A stretch of 47,322 bases of DNA from an uncultured Muribaculaceae bacterium (GTDB lineage: Bacteria; Bacteroidota; Bacteroidia; Bacteroidales; Muribaculaceae), in contig CANRPJ010000023.1 in the NCBI GenBank assembly GCA_947632485.1, positions 1 to 47,322 of the forward strand, given 5' to 3'. Both the position numbers and the translations under genes were made by a program. Shown piece after piece: positions 7,486 through 15,340 of this stretch (within the stretch, counting starts at the first letter, position 1; each line of letters starts with the position of its first letter). The notes below the pieces were generated by a model. That model ran no database searches. It was not told the DNA's origin and worked only from the letters and a program-made list of their open reading frames with translations.

Positions 7486-8411
7486 TTGCAATAGCGCCCC
7501 TTATAGCAGGCTGGATTCTCGATAAATGTCTGGGCGATCCGGCTTGGTTGCCTCATCTGGTAGTATGGTTTGGAAAAGTTATCGCATTTTGTGAACGCAA
7601 GTGGAACAGAGGTTCAGACCGGAGGCTGAAAGGTGCGTTAGTAGCTTTTTCGCTTATAGCCGCTACTTATTTTCTTACCTGGTGGTGTATTAGTCTACTA
7701 TACTTTTCATGGTGGCTACAAGTGTCGGTTGAGTCGATTCTCGTGTTTTATTGTCTGGCCGGCACTACTTTGATCCGGGAGGTAAAGGGGGTATTTATCG
7801 CGGTAGAGAAATCGCTTGATTCAGGCCGGAAGCAAGTAGCAAGGATTGTAGGGCGCGATACGACCGTGCTATCAGGCCAGGAGGTCAGAATAGCAGCACT
7901 GGAAACCGGGGCTGAAAATTTGAGTGATGGCGTGGTGGCACCAATTTTTTGGTATGTCTTATTGGGGGTGCCCGGAATGGTGACCTACAAGATGATCAAT
8001 ACTCTTGATTCAATGATCGGATATCGAACCGTCCGCTATAAGGAGTTCGGTACTGCAGCTGCACGCATTGATGATGCAGCTAACTATTTTCCTGCCCGTA
8101 TCACGGCGCTACTGATGCTGCTTGCGTCCGGAAGGCTTAGGCTTTGGCGCTTTGTGAAACTCCATAGCAGTAACCACCTTAGCCCGAATTCAGGCTGGCC
8201 GGAGGCAGCGCTGGCTGGAATACTCGGGTGCAGATTCGGAGGCCCACACAATTATTTCGGAGAACTCATAGAGAAGCCCTACATAGGAGAAAATGCAAGG
8301 GAGGTTTGCATGGTAGATGCTGCCATAGCCCTGCGTATCAACAGAATAGTGGAGGCAGTGGCGGTAGCTTTAGCCGCTGTTGTCAGATTTTTTATCGGGC
8401 ATCTGCTATAG
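7473..8411 (+). CDS. cbiB: Adenosylcobinamide-phosphate synthase
   Basis: A 312-residue integral membrane protein that joins aminopropanol (phosphate) to adenosylcobyric acid. Family marks are LDKCLGDPAWLPHLVVWFGKVI (about residues 12-33) near the start, the conserved ETGAENLSDGVVAPIFWY region (about 140-157), and NTLDSMIGY followed by GTAAARIDD and ANYFPAR. Several hydrophobic segments are present. It overlaps cobD by 13 nt. Its last 6 nt overlap the end of cobC on the opposite strand, leaving no space for an ordinary terminator between the two cobalamin operons. Confidence 0.95.
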   Translation: MAELIAIAPLIAGWILDKCLGDPAWLPHLVVWFGKVIAFCERKWNRGSDRRLKGALVAFSLIAATYFLTWWCISLLYFSWWLQVSVESILVFYCLAGTTLIREVKGVFIAVEKSLDSGRKQVARIVGRDTTVLSGQEVRIAALETGAENLSDGVVAPIFWYVLLGVPGMVTYKMINTLDSMIGYRTVRYKEFGTAAARIDDAANYFPARITALLMLLASGRLRLWRFVKLHSSNHLSPNSGWPEAALAGILGCRFGGPHNYFGELIEKPYIGENAREVCMVDAAIALRINRIVEAVAVALAAVVRFFIGHLL

Positions 8412-8930
8412 GTCGAGTGAAAGAATCTCACCAAATGAAATTTTTCTGCGGAACACCTCTTCTTCCGGCACTCCCGCAAGAATCTGTGCCTGCATCAGAA
8501 TGCCAGCATGAGTCACAATCAGCACATCGTTCTTTCCAAGCGCCTTGAGATCTGCAATAAAATCGCTGAAACGCGCCTGCTGGTCGAGAAATGATTCGCC
8601 GCCAGTAGCGCGGACGTGCACATAATCTGCATACCATTCCTGAAGTCGGGGATCCGTGATATCGTCATAATATTTTCCTTCCCATTCGCCGAAATCCATC
8701 TCCATAAGCCGGGAATCGCATACCGGTTCCATTGAGGTTAGAATTTCCGCAAGTTTCCGGCATCGGGTAGACGGGCTACAGTAGACGTATGGAAAGAACT
8801 GTCCCTGCAGTTTTTTCTTCACGGCGGCCGCTTCTTCAGGGAAAGTCGGAGCTGTAGCTACATCAGATTTCCCATAGCAGACGCCTGGAGGTAAGGCTAC
8901 GGAAGTATGGCGCACGAGAGTGATTTTCAT
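8406..8930 (-). CDS. cobC: Alpha-ribazole phosphatase, histidine phosphatase family
   Basis: A 174-residue histidine phosphatase with the phosphohistidine motif LVRHTS (His8), Arg57 in SPSTRC, Glu82 in FGEWEG and the second histidine in VTHAGI (His141). In this operon it most likely removes phosphate from alpha-ribazole 5'-phosphate or from adenosylcobalamin phosphate. I chose the ATG at 8930 because the motif then starts at residue 5, as is usual. The frame extends upstream to 8996 but that part overlaps cobS. The start overlaps the cobS stop by one base (TAATG). Specificity is from context. Confidence 0.9.
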   Translation of the reverse strand: MKITLVRHTSVALPPGVCYGKSDVATAPTFPEEAAAVKKKLQGQFFPYVYCSPSTRCRKLAEILTSMEPVCDSRLMEMDFGEWEGKYYDDITDPRLQEWYADYVHVRATGGESFLDQQARFSDFIADLKALGKNDVLIVTHAGILMQAQILAGVPEEEVFRRKISFGEILSLDL

Positions 8931-9667
8931 TAATATAAGATAGTTGCTGTCAGGAAGTAAGAGAGTTCGCAAAGCAGAAATGCAGCACCGCAACAATCAC
9001 CCGTGTAGCCCTCAATCTTGCGGTGCATCAGAAGGATCAGAAGCAGTGCGCATACCGGCGAGGCAAGCCACACCGGAAGCCAGGGAAGCGGCAGGAATAC
9101 CGATGGAATAAGGCTTATAAAGGCGGTGAGGAGGAGTTCCCATGCTGGAATCCTGAGATAGATCACTCCGCTTTTTGCTTCATTTTCCTTACGGCAATAA
9201 GGGAGAAACTTCACTAACAGCGAGGCGCACCATTTGCTCCATGGATCAGCAGCAAACACTACCGCACAGGCTATCGACAAGGGCATTGAAGATACGCAGC
9301 CTACCGCGAGCAGATAATAGAAAATGAGACCGACCACTCCGTATGTGCCTATATGCGAATCTTTCATTATGGCGAGAATGCGCTCGCGGGTTGTGCCTCC
9401 TCCGAAGCCATCGAAGAAATCGGCAAGTCCATCTTCATGAAGCGCCCCGGTAGCGAGCACTCTTATGGCAAAAGCACATACTACAGCCACCTGTAAAGGA
9501 AACAGATGAGCAAGAACCCACAGTGAACCTGCCGTGATTCCGCCAGTGAGAAGTCCTACCAGAGGCCACCATTCCACAACCCTCCGAAAAGCCTCGGGGG
9601 GCACTTTCGCAATGCGCCAGAACGGGAGGCGCGTAAAAAAGATGAATGAGGCCAGCAGAGTTTTCAC
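8930..9667 (-). CDS. cobS: Adenosylcobinamide-GDP ribazoletransferase (cobalamin synthase)
   Basis: A 245-residue membrane enzyme that joins adenosylcobinamide-GDP and alpha-ribazole (phosphate) to form the cobalamin product. The hallmark ALHEDGLADFFDGFGGG (75-91) is present, followed by MKDSHIGTYG (101-110) and AADPWSKW. About six hydrophobic segments are visible. The start codon appears to be GTG at 9667, 4 nt after the cobT stop; the resulting N-terminus (KTLLASFIFFTRLPF) matches the family, so GTG is preferred over any internal ATG. It lies between cobT and cobC. Confidence 0.95.
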   Translation of the reverse strand: MKTLLASFIFFTRLPFWRIAKVPPEAFRRVVEWWPLVGLLTGGITAGSLWVLAHLFPLQVAVVCAFAIRVLATGALHEDGLADFFDGFGGGTTRERILAIMKDSHIGTYGVVGLIFYYLLAVGCVSSMPLSIACAVVFAADPWSKWCASLLVKFLPYCRKENEAKSGVIYLRIPAWELLLTAFISLIPSVFLPLPWLPVWLASPVCALLLILLMHRKIEGYTGDCCGAAFLLCELSYFLTATILY

Positions 9668-9671
9668 GGAA

Positions 9672-10709
9672 TCAGAAATATTTGGTGACCTTAACGGCCT
9701 CGAAAGAATCCATTTCGTTGATCATGCGCACTGCAGATTCCAATATGGGATATGCGCACACAGCGCCCGATCCTTCTCCGAGGCGAAGTCCAAGCCGGAG
9801 AAGAGGTTTAGCCTTAAGGTATTCGAGCATTAACTTATGACCCGATTCATCACCTTGATGCCCATATACGGCATATTGACCTACTTCGGGATACAGTACT
9901 GACGCTGCAAGCATACAGGCAGTCATCAGAAATCCGTCGACTATAATTACCATTCCCAGCTCGGCTGCCTTAAGCATAGCCCCTACAGCCATTGCCAGTT
10001 CAAAACCTCCGAACCATGCCAGCTTTTCTTCCAGTGCTCCGGAGCCATCATAATTGGCAAGCGCCTTGCTCAGTACGTTGAGTTTGTGGCGTATACCGGG
10101 AGTGTCAAGTCCGGCGCCGGCTCCGATGCACCGGGGCAGTGGCACTCCTGTAAGCAGATGCATCCAGATTGAGGCAGCTGAAGTGTTGCCGCTACCCATC
10201 TCACCAAAACTTATTACGTTGCACCCCTTTAAGGCTACTTCACTCACTACGTCGGCACCTCGTTCAAGACAGAGATTGAATTCCTCTACGGTCATTGCGG
10301 GCCCATAAAGGAAGTTGCTCGTAGATTTTCTTATCTTTTTGTCAATGATTCCATGACCCGCTGGAATGTCGTAATCTACTCCTGCGTCGACCAGCACAAG
10401 CTCGAAACCATGCTGCCGGCATAGAAAATTTATGCCTGCTCCTCCCTTGCTGAAATGCCCTAACTGTTGCCAGGTCACCTCCTTGGGCGATACGCTTACA
10501 CCTTCTTCTATTATTCCATGGTCGGCTGCAAACAGAATATTATGAGGCTTCCGGAGCTGAGGTGAGAGAGAGTTCTGAATCAGCCCTACCTTAAGCGCGA
10601 ACTCTTCAAGGAGACCGAGCGAGCCTTTCGGCTTCGTAAGATTATCGATTTTATTCTGTAGTGCCGGCCGCAGATCATCGTTGAGCGGCAAAATATGGAA
10701 ATTCTTCAT
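9672..10709 (-). CDS. cobT: Nicotinate-nucleotide--dimethylbenzimidazole phosphoribosyltransferase
   Basis: A 345-residue enzyme that activates the lower-ligand base to its alpha-ribazole phosphate using nicotinate mononucleotide. The catalytic glutamate is Glu312 in LRLGEGSGA. The [18 protein letters not shown] opening, the [12 protein letters not shown] motif (61-72), [13 protein letters not shown] (168-180) and [11 protein letters not shown] are all intact. It starts one nucleotide after the cobU stop (TGA-A-ATG). The base actually attached (dimethylbenzimidazole, adenine or other) cannot be read from sequence; no benzimidazole synthesis gene is in the window. Confidence 0.96.
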   Translation of the reverse strand: MKNFHILPLNDDLRPALQNKIDNLTKPKGSLGLLEEFALKVGLIQNSLSPQLRKPHNILFAADHGIIEEGVSVSPKEVTWQQLGHFSKGGAGINFLCRQHGFELVLVDAGVDYDIPAGHGIIDKKIRKSTSNFLYGPAMTVEEFNLCLERGADVVSEVALKGCNVISFGEMGSGNTSAASIWMHLLTGVPLPRCIGAGAGLDTPGIRHKLNVLSKALANYDGSGALEEKLAWFGGFELAMAVGAMLKAAELGMVIIVDGFLMTACMLAASVLYPEVGQYAVYGHQGDESGHKLMLEYLKAKPLLRLGLRLGEGSGAVCAYPILESAVRMINEMDSFEAVKVTKYF

Positions 10710-10710
10710 T

Positions 10711-11220
10711 TCATTTGATTTTTACCGGAATACCAGATATCATAAGCACGACCTCATCGGCTCTCGCAGCTACATACTGATTGAAAAAGCCGAGTAGATC
10801 AGTGAATTTTCGAGCCATTGCATTGGGACTGATCCCGCTCATACCTATTTCGTTAGTCACGAATATAAAGTCGGCCTTTTTACCCGTGAGCAGATCGAAC
10901 TCATTTTTGAGGGCTGTCAGCGCGCTGTCGGTATCTTCTTTTTGATCGAAAAATATGTTTGTGGCCCAAAGTGTCATGCAGTCTACCAGCACCGTATGCC
11001 CCTTCAGATCCAACAGGCTGAGTTTAATGGGTTCTTCAAGATTGATCCATTGCGGCCCACGGCGTTCGCGATGCCTTCTTACCCGCTCTGCCATCTCTTC
11101 GTCGCCGATCGTAGCCGTAGCAAGATATACGGGGCGCTCCGACCGCTCGAGAGCAAGACGCTCGGCATAAGTGCTTTTGCCGCTTCGCTGCCCTCCCGTG
11201 ATTAAAGTAATATTTCCCAT
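10711..11220 (-). CDS. cobU: Adenosylcobinamide kinase / adenosylcobinamide-phosphate guanylyltransferase
   Basis: A 169-residue bifunctional enzyme that phosphorylates adenosylcobinamide and transfers GMP to it. It has the P-loop GGQRSGKS (9-16), His50 in RRHRERR (the residue position guanylated in the Salmonella enzyme), [10 protein letters not shown] (79-88) and [13 protein letters not shown] (121-133). It is the first gene of the minus-strand operon cobU-cobT-cobS-cobC. Its promoter box sits 8 nt before the ATG. Confidence 0.96.
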   Translation of the reverse strand: MGNITLITGGQRSGKSTYAERLALERSERPVYLATATIGDEEMAERVRRHRERRGPQWINLEEPIKLSLLDLKGHTVLVDCMTLWATNIFFDQKEDTDSALTALKNEFDLLTGKKADFIFVTNEIGMSGISPNAMARKFTDLLGFFNQYVAARADEVVLMISGIPVKIK

Positions 11221-11228
11221 TGCGGTAA

Positions 11229-11236
11229 CAAAACTA
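11229..11236 (-). promoter_or_regulatory. Promoter of cobUTSC, predicted leaderless
   Basis: On the minus strand TAGTTTTG fits the -7 box and ends exactly 8 nt before the cobU ATG, the same spacing as at cobQ. The mRNA would have little or no 5' leader, hence no riboswitch. No clear -33 box is seen. Confidence 0.5.
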
Positions 11237-11312
11237 CAAAAAACTTGTCACATTTTCTATCTCCCGAGTGCTGATCTTGGAATAAGGTTCTAAAACAACA
11301 TCAGGATTTATT

Positions 11313-11342
11313 TTTGTCGTAACTGAAAAAATGTTAACTTTG
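11313..11342 (+). promoter_or_regulatory. Promoter of the DUF1080 lipoprotein gene
   Basis: TTTG (11313-11316) and TAACTTTG (11335-11342) are 18 nt apart, a good Bacteroidales -33/-7 pair. The leader would be about 25-31 nt. Confidence 0.65.
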
Positions 11343-11373
11343 TCACAATAACTTTAACTAACATTCTGAAACG

Positions 11374-12666
11374 ATGGAAATGAAGAAATGGTGTCTGGCC
11401 GGTCTGCTTCCCGCAATGATGTTGGGAGCCTGCGCCGGGCAGAAAGAACCGAACACTCTGACGAAGGAGGAAATCGCCGACGGGTGGGAGCTCCTCTTCG
11501 ACGGTAAGACAATGAACGGCTGGAGAGACTACAACGGTACGGAGCTAACCCAGCCCTGGCATGTGGTTGACGGCTGCATTCAGGCTAAGGGTTCCGGTAG
11601 CGATGGCGACGGCTACATAGTGACCGACCAGCAGTTTGACAATTTCATTCTCGACTGGGACTGGAAGCTGACCCACGGAGGCAACAGCGGAATGCTCTAC
11701 CATGTAGTGGAGAATCCTTATTTCAAGGTGCCTTATGTGACCGGTCCTGAGTATCAGCTGATCGACAATGAGGGCTGGGAAGAGGTTAACGCTCCTGATA
11801 CGCTACAGCCCTGGCAGAAGCTCGGTGTGGACTACGCCATGCATCTTCCTGATATGGAAGGCGTGACGGTGAATCCTCCGGGCGAGTGGAATAATTCCAG
11901 AATCGTGTTTGACAATGGCCACGTAGAGCATTGGCTCAACGGCAAGAAAATTCTTGAGTTTGAGGCATGGACAGAAGACTGGCAGGCTCGCAAGAACTCC
12001 GGAAAATGGGAGCACGCTCCTGAATACGGTCTTGGCCGCACGGGCGTAATCTGCCTGCAGGACCACGGCGATCCCGCTTCTTTCCGTAATATCAAGATCA
12101 AGCGTCTGCCCAAGAAAGAGGAGGGCAAGAAAGCTATCTTCAATGGCAAGGACCTTACCGGTTGGAAGGCTTACGGCACGGAGAAATGGTATGTAGATGA
12201 GGAAGGTCTGCTCGTATGCGAGAGCGGTCCTGACAAGAAATACGGCTATCTCGCTACCGACGACTATTACAAGGATTTCGACCTGACCGTGAAGTTCAAG
12301 CAGCTCGCCAACGGCAATTCCGGCATCTTCTTCCGCAGCTTCGTAGAGGAGCCCGCCATAGTTCATGGCTGGCAGTGCGAGGTGGCTCCCAAGGGAGAAG
12401 ACAGCGGTGGCATCTATGAGAGCTATGGACGCGGCTGGCTCGTGCAGATACCTGATGAGAAGGAAGATATCCTCAAGGAAGGCGAATGGAACGAGATGCG
12501 TATCCGCGTAGAAGGCGACCATGTGCAGACCTGGCTCAACGGTGAGCCGATGGCTGATTTCAACGATGAGGAGATCGGCAAAGCGCAGGGACGCATAGCT
12601 CTCCAGATTCACGACGGGGGCGGCATCAAGGTGCAGTGGAAAGACCTTGAAATCGAGCGTCTCTGA
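11374..12666 (+). CDS. Two-domain DUF1080 (3-keto-disaccharide hydrolase-like) lipoprotein
   Basis: A 430-residue exported lipoprotein. The signal peptide ends in a lipobox MLGAC with Cys20 as lipidation site. Two DUF1080 domains follow in tandem. The first (about residues 34-245) opens GWELLFDGKTMNGWRDYNG. The second (about 252-430) opens KAIFNGKDLTGWKAYG. Both have the concanavalin-like strands and the NGNSGIFF/GGNSGMLY core. DUF1080 members have been described as 3-keto-glycoside hydrolases or carbohydrate-binding domains, so a role in glycan processing at the cell surface or periplasm is plausible. The gene stands alone with its own promoter. Two fused copies suggest internal duplication. 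Substrate unknown. Confidence 0.85.
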   Translation: MEMKKWCLAGLLPAMMLGACAGQKEPNTLTKEEIADGWELLFDGKTMNGWRDYNGTELTQPWHVVDGCIQAKGSGSDGDGYIVTDQQFDNFILDWDWKLTHGGNSGMLYHVVENPYFKVPYVTGPEYQLIDNEGWEEVNAPDTLQPWQKLGVDYAMHLPDMEGVTVNPPGEWNNSRIVFDNGHVEHWLNGKKILEFEAWTEDWQARKNSGKWEHAPEYGLGRTGVICLQDHGDPASFRNIKIKRLPKKEEGKKAIFNGKDLTGWKAYGTEKWYVDEEGLLVCESGPDKKYGYLATDDYYKDFDLTVKFKQLANGNSGIFFRSFVEEPAIVHGWQCEVAPKGEDSGGIYESYGRGWLVQIPDEKEDILKEGEWNEMRIRVEGDHVQTWLNGEPMADFNDEEIGKAQGRIALQIHDGGGIKVQWKDLEIERL

Positions 12667-12687
12667 TTGGCAAAGGCTTTGGAGCGG

Positions 12688-12718
12688 TTGCCCGATAGGA
12701 GGAAAATTTTTAATTTTG
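12688..12718 (+). promoter_or_regulatory. Promoter of the DUF4494-yggS unit
   Basis: TTG (12688-12690) and TAATTTTG (12711-12718) are 20 nt apart. The leader is about 35-42 nt. It probably drives DUF4494, yggS and perhaps the sugar permease. Confidence 0.65.
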
Positions 12719-12760
12719 CGGAGATTACCCCTAAAACTGACATCTAACTGATATTAAGTT

Positions 12761-13225
12761 ATGGCCATTTGGTTTGAGACAAAAGTGCGTTACGACAAAA
12801 TGCAGGAGAACGGAACGGTTAAGACCGTTAACGAGCCGTATCTTGTCGATGCCCTTACCTTTACAGAGGCTGAGGCCCGGATAATCGAGGCCATTACTCC
12901 CTATCTCTCAGGGGAGTTCACGGTCTCGGCTGTGAAGAAGACCAAGATTTCCGAAATATTCTTCGATGACTCAGGCGACCGCTACTACAATGCCAAGGTG
13001 AATTTCATAACCCTCGATGAGAAGAAAGGTGTAGAGAAAAAGTCGGCAAGCTATATCCTCGTGCAAGCCTCTGATTTAGAGGGTGCTCTTGCGCGCTTTA
13101 AGGAGGGTATGCAAGGCACTATGGCCGACTATGATCTCGCATCGCTCGTAGAGAGCCCGCTCTGCGATGTGTTTCCTGTAGATCTCAGCGGCGCTCCGAA
13201 ACCAGCTCCGAAGGCAGAAGAATGA
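12761..13225 (+). CDS. DUF4494 domain protein
   Basis: A 154-residue soluble protein beginning MAIWFETKVRYDKMQENG, with YLVDALTFTEAEARI (about 27-41) and a C-terminal acidic tail. These fit DUF4494, a family of unknown function confined, as far as I know, to Bacteroidota. No signal peptide and no catalytic motif are visible. The central repeated beta pattern with KISEIFFDDSGDRYYNAKV suggests a compact alpha/beta fold. Its stop overlaps the yggS start by 4 nt (ATGA), so the two are coupled, which hints at a link with pyridoxal phosphate or amino-acid balance. That link is inference. Confidence 0.85.
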   Translation: MAIWFETKVRYDKMQENGTVKTVNEPYLVDALTFTEAEARIIEAITPYLSGEFTVSAVKKTKISEIFFDDSGDRYYNAKVNFITLDEKKGVEKKSASYILVQASDLEGALARFKEGMQGTMADYDLASLVESPLCDVFPVDLSGAPKPAPKAEE

Positions 13226-13887
13226 TAGCAGAAGAAATCAGACGTCTCCATGAGGAGCTCCCGGAGGGAGTGAGGCTTGTAGCGGTATCGAAATTCCACC
13301 CCGTCGAGGCCATCAAGGAGGCCTACGATGCGGGCCAGCGCCTGTTTGGCGAAAGCCGGGTGCAGGAGCTTCTGGAGAAGGAGCCGCAGCTGCCGGCTGA
13401 TATTGAATGGCATTTCATAGGTCATCTGCAGACTAATAAGGTGCGCTCCCTGATGGGAAAGACAGCCCTGATAGAGAGCGTTGACACGGAGAAGCTTCTC
13501 AAAGTGATCGACGATGAGAGCCGGCGCGCCGGCGTAACTACGCGGGTGCTGATGCAGATACATGTGGCGCGCGAGGAAACCAAATTCGGTTTCACGCCAG
13601 TAGAACTGTTTGAGTTTTTCCGCGACCGCAAATTTGAGTTGCTGACTAACACGCATATTTGCGGAGTGATGGGCATGGCTACGAATACGGACGATATGGA
13701 CCGTGTACGCGCCGATTTCCATCTGATCTATGATGTCTACGATACGATCCGCGCCAACAAGGAGCTCGGCCTCCGCGGTTTCGATACGGTATCGATGGGT
13801 ATGAGCGGCGATTGGAAAATCGCCGTGGAAGAGGGTTCCAACCTCGTGAGGGTCGGCACCCGGATATTTGGCAATCGTGAATATTAA
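13222..13887 (+). CDS. yggS: YggS-family pyridoxal-phosphate homeostasis protein
   Basis: A 221-residue alanine-racemase-fold protein. The PLP lysine is Lys24 in RLVAVSKFHP. GESRVQELLEK, EWHFIGHLQTNK (about 70-81), and the C-terminal SMGMSGDWKIAVEEGSNLVRVGTRIFG are all family signatures. These proteins bind PLP and buffer its level without a known catalytic turnover. Length is normal. It is coupled to the DUF4494 gene by a 4-nt overlap, and the sugar permease follows 29 nt later, probably in the same transcript. Confidence 0.93.
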   Translation: MIAEEIRRLHEELPEGVRLVAVSKFHPVEAIKEAYDAGQRLFGESRVQELLEKEPQLPADIEWHFIGHLQTNKVRSLMGKTALIESVDTEKLLKVIDDESRRAGVTTRVLMQIHVAREETKFGFTPVELFEFFRDRKFELLTNTHICGVMGMATNTDDMDRVRADFHLIYDVYDTIRANKELGLRGFDTVSMGMSGDWKIAVEEGSNLVRVGTRIFGNREY

Positions 13888-13916
13888 AAGAAATAACAAT
13901 AATAACAATTCAAGAA

Positions 13917-15212
13917 ATGGATAAACCTAACCAAAAGCGACCAATGGTCGCAATCGTCACGATGTGTTTCATCTTCGCGATGATCTCGTTTGTGACCAAC
14001 ATGGCCGCTCCTTTCGGCAATATCTGGGGCTACAGATACGACTGGGCCGGCATGGCAGGCAACCTTATGAACTTTACTGCCTACCTCTTCTTCGGTATTC
14101 CTTCCGGCAATATGCTTATCCGCTACGGATATAAGAAGACCGCGCTTATCGCTCTCGCTATCGGTGCAATAGGTCTGGCTATCCAGCTTTGCTCCAGCTA
14201 TGCCGGCACAGATGAGGTGCCTCTCTTCATCTATCTCGCCGGTGCTTTCGTCTGCGGTATCTGCGTATGTATGCTCAACACCGTGGTTAACCCGATGCTC
14301 AAGCTCCTCGGCGGCGGCGGCAACAAGGGCAACCAGCTTATCCAGATCGGCGGTACGCTCAACTCGCTGGCCGGCACGCTCACCCCGCTGCTTGTCGGAG
14401 TGCTTATCGGTACCCTCAGCATCAACACTTCGATGGCAGAAGTGCGTCCCCTGGTTATCACAGGTATCTGCATCTTCGTGGCAGCCTTCATAATCATCTC
14501 TTTTGTGAAGATTCATGAGCCCCAGGCTAACCTGAGCACTACGAAGTATGAGCACAGCCCGCTGGCCTTCCGCCACTGTCTGCTCGGTGTGATCGCCATC
14601 TTCTTCTATGTAGGTATTGAAATCGGTATCCCGGGCGAGCTCAATGCCTGGATAAGCCGTGAGAACTTCGAAGGTGCGGCTGCTGTGGCCGGCTCTCTCG
14701 CCGCTCTCTACTGGCTGATGATGCTCGTAGGCCGCTTCCTCAGCACCTTCATCAGCGGCAAGATTTCTCCCCGCGCGCAGATGGTAACCGTATCGGGAGT
14801 GGCAATCATTCTGGTGCTTGTGGCCATTCTTCTTCCCCAGGATATCACCTTCACCTCGCCTGCAATTCCTACGCTCAATATCATGAGCGGCGAAGTGCCC
14901 TTGAAGTGTCTCTTCCTCTTCCTCTGCGGTCTCTGCACCTCAGTGATGTGGGGAGGTATCTTCAGCCTCGCTACCGAAGGTCTCGGCAAATATACGGCCA
15001 AGGCTTCAGGTATCTTCATGATGATGGTGGTAGGCGGCGGTATCATGCCGTTTATTCAGGACTATATCGGCCGCACTGCTGGCTACGTTAACAGCTACTG
15101 GCTGGTAGTGGCAATGCTTGTCTACATCTTCTACTATTCGATCGTTGGTTCGAAGAATGTGAACAAGGATATTCCTGTTGGCGATCAGAGCGTCGATCTC
15201 CGCGACCTCTAA
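13917..15212 (+). CDS. Sugar:H+ symporter of the FucP/FHS type (MFS)
   Basis: A 431-residue major facilitator with about 12 membrane segments. It opens with a short cytoplasmic tail, then a first helix ending in NMAAPFGNIWGYRYDW. The loop motif RYGYKKTALIALAIG (after helix 2) fits the fucose/glucose/galactose symporter group. It probably brings a hexose or deoxyhexose across the inner membrane. The exact sugar cannot be told. It lies 29 nt after yggS with no own promoter seen, and a hairpin separates it from transketolase. The start ATG at 13917 gives a normal short N-terminus. Confidence 0.8.
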   Translation: MDKPNQKRPMVAIVTMCFIFAMISFVTNMAAPFGNIWGYRYDWAGMAGNLMNFTAYLFFGIPSGNMLIRYGYKKTALIALAIGAIGLAIQLCSSYAGTDEVPLFIYLAGAFVCGICVCMLNTVVNPMLKLLGGGGNKGNQLIQIGGTLNSLAGTLTPLLVGVLIGTLSINTSMAEVRPLVITGICIFVAAFIIISFVKIHEPQANLSTTKYEHSPLAFRHCLLGVIAIFFYVGIEIGIPGELNAWISRENFEGAAAVAGSLAALYWLMMLVGRFLSTFISGKISPRAQMVTVSGVAIILVLVAILLPQDITFTSPAIPTLNIMSGEVPLKCLFLFLCGLCTSVMWGGIFSLATEGLGKYTAKASGIFMMMVVGGGIMPFIQDYIGRTAGYVNSYWLVVAMLVYIFYYSIVGSKNVNKDIPVGDQSVDLRDL

Positions 15213-15222
15213 TTTCTCTAAT

Positions 15223-15276
15223 ATCAGTGGCAGATTGTCGGGTTTGCCGGCGGTTTGCCACTGATTCTATCTTCTT
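15223..15276 (+). terminator. Hairpin between the sugar permease and transketolase genes
   Basis: A perfect 10-bp stem, atcagtggca (15223-15232) and tgccactgat (15256-15265), with a partly self-pairing loop, is followed by TCTATCTTCTTCT. It is a plausible terminator with a weak T-tract, or an attenuating structure. Confidence 0.5.
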
Positions 15277-15340
15277 CTAAGAATCATTGATGTCGTCCGT
15301 GAGGTCAGACAAACTTACCCTTAAAGATTTAGATTCAGTT

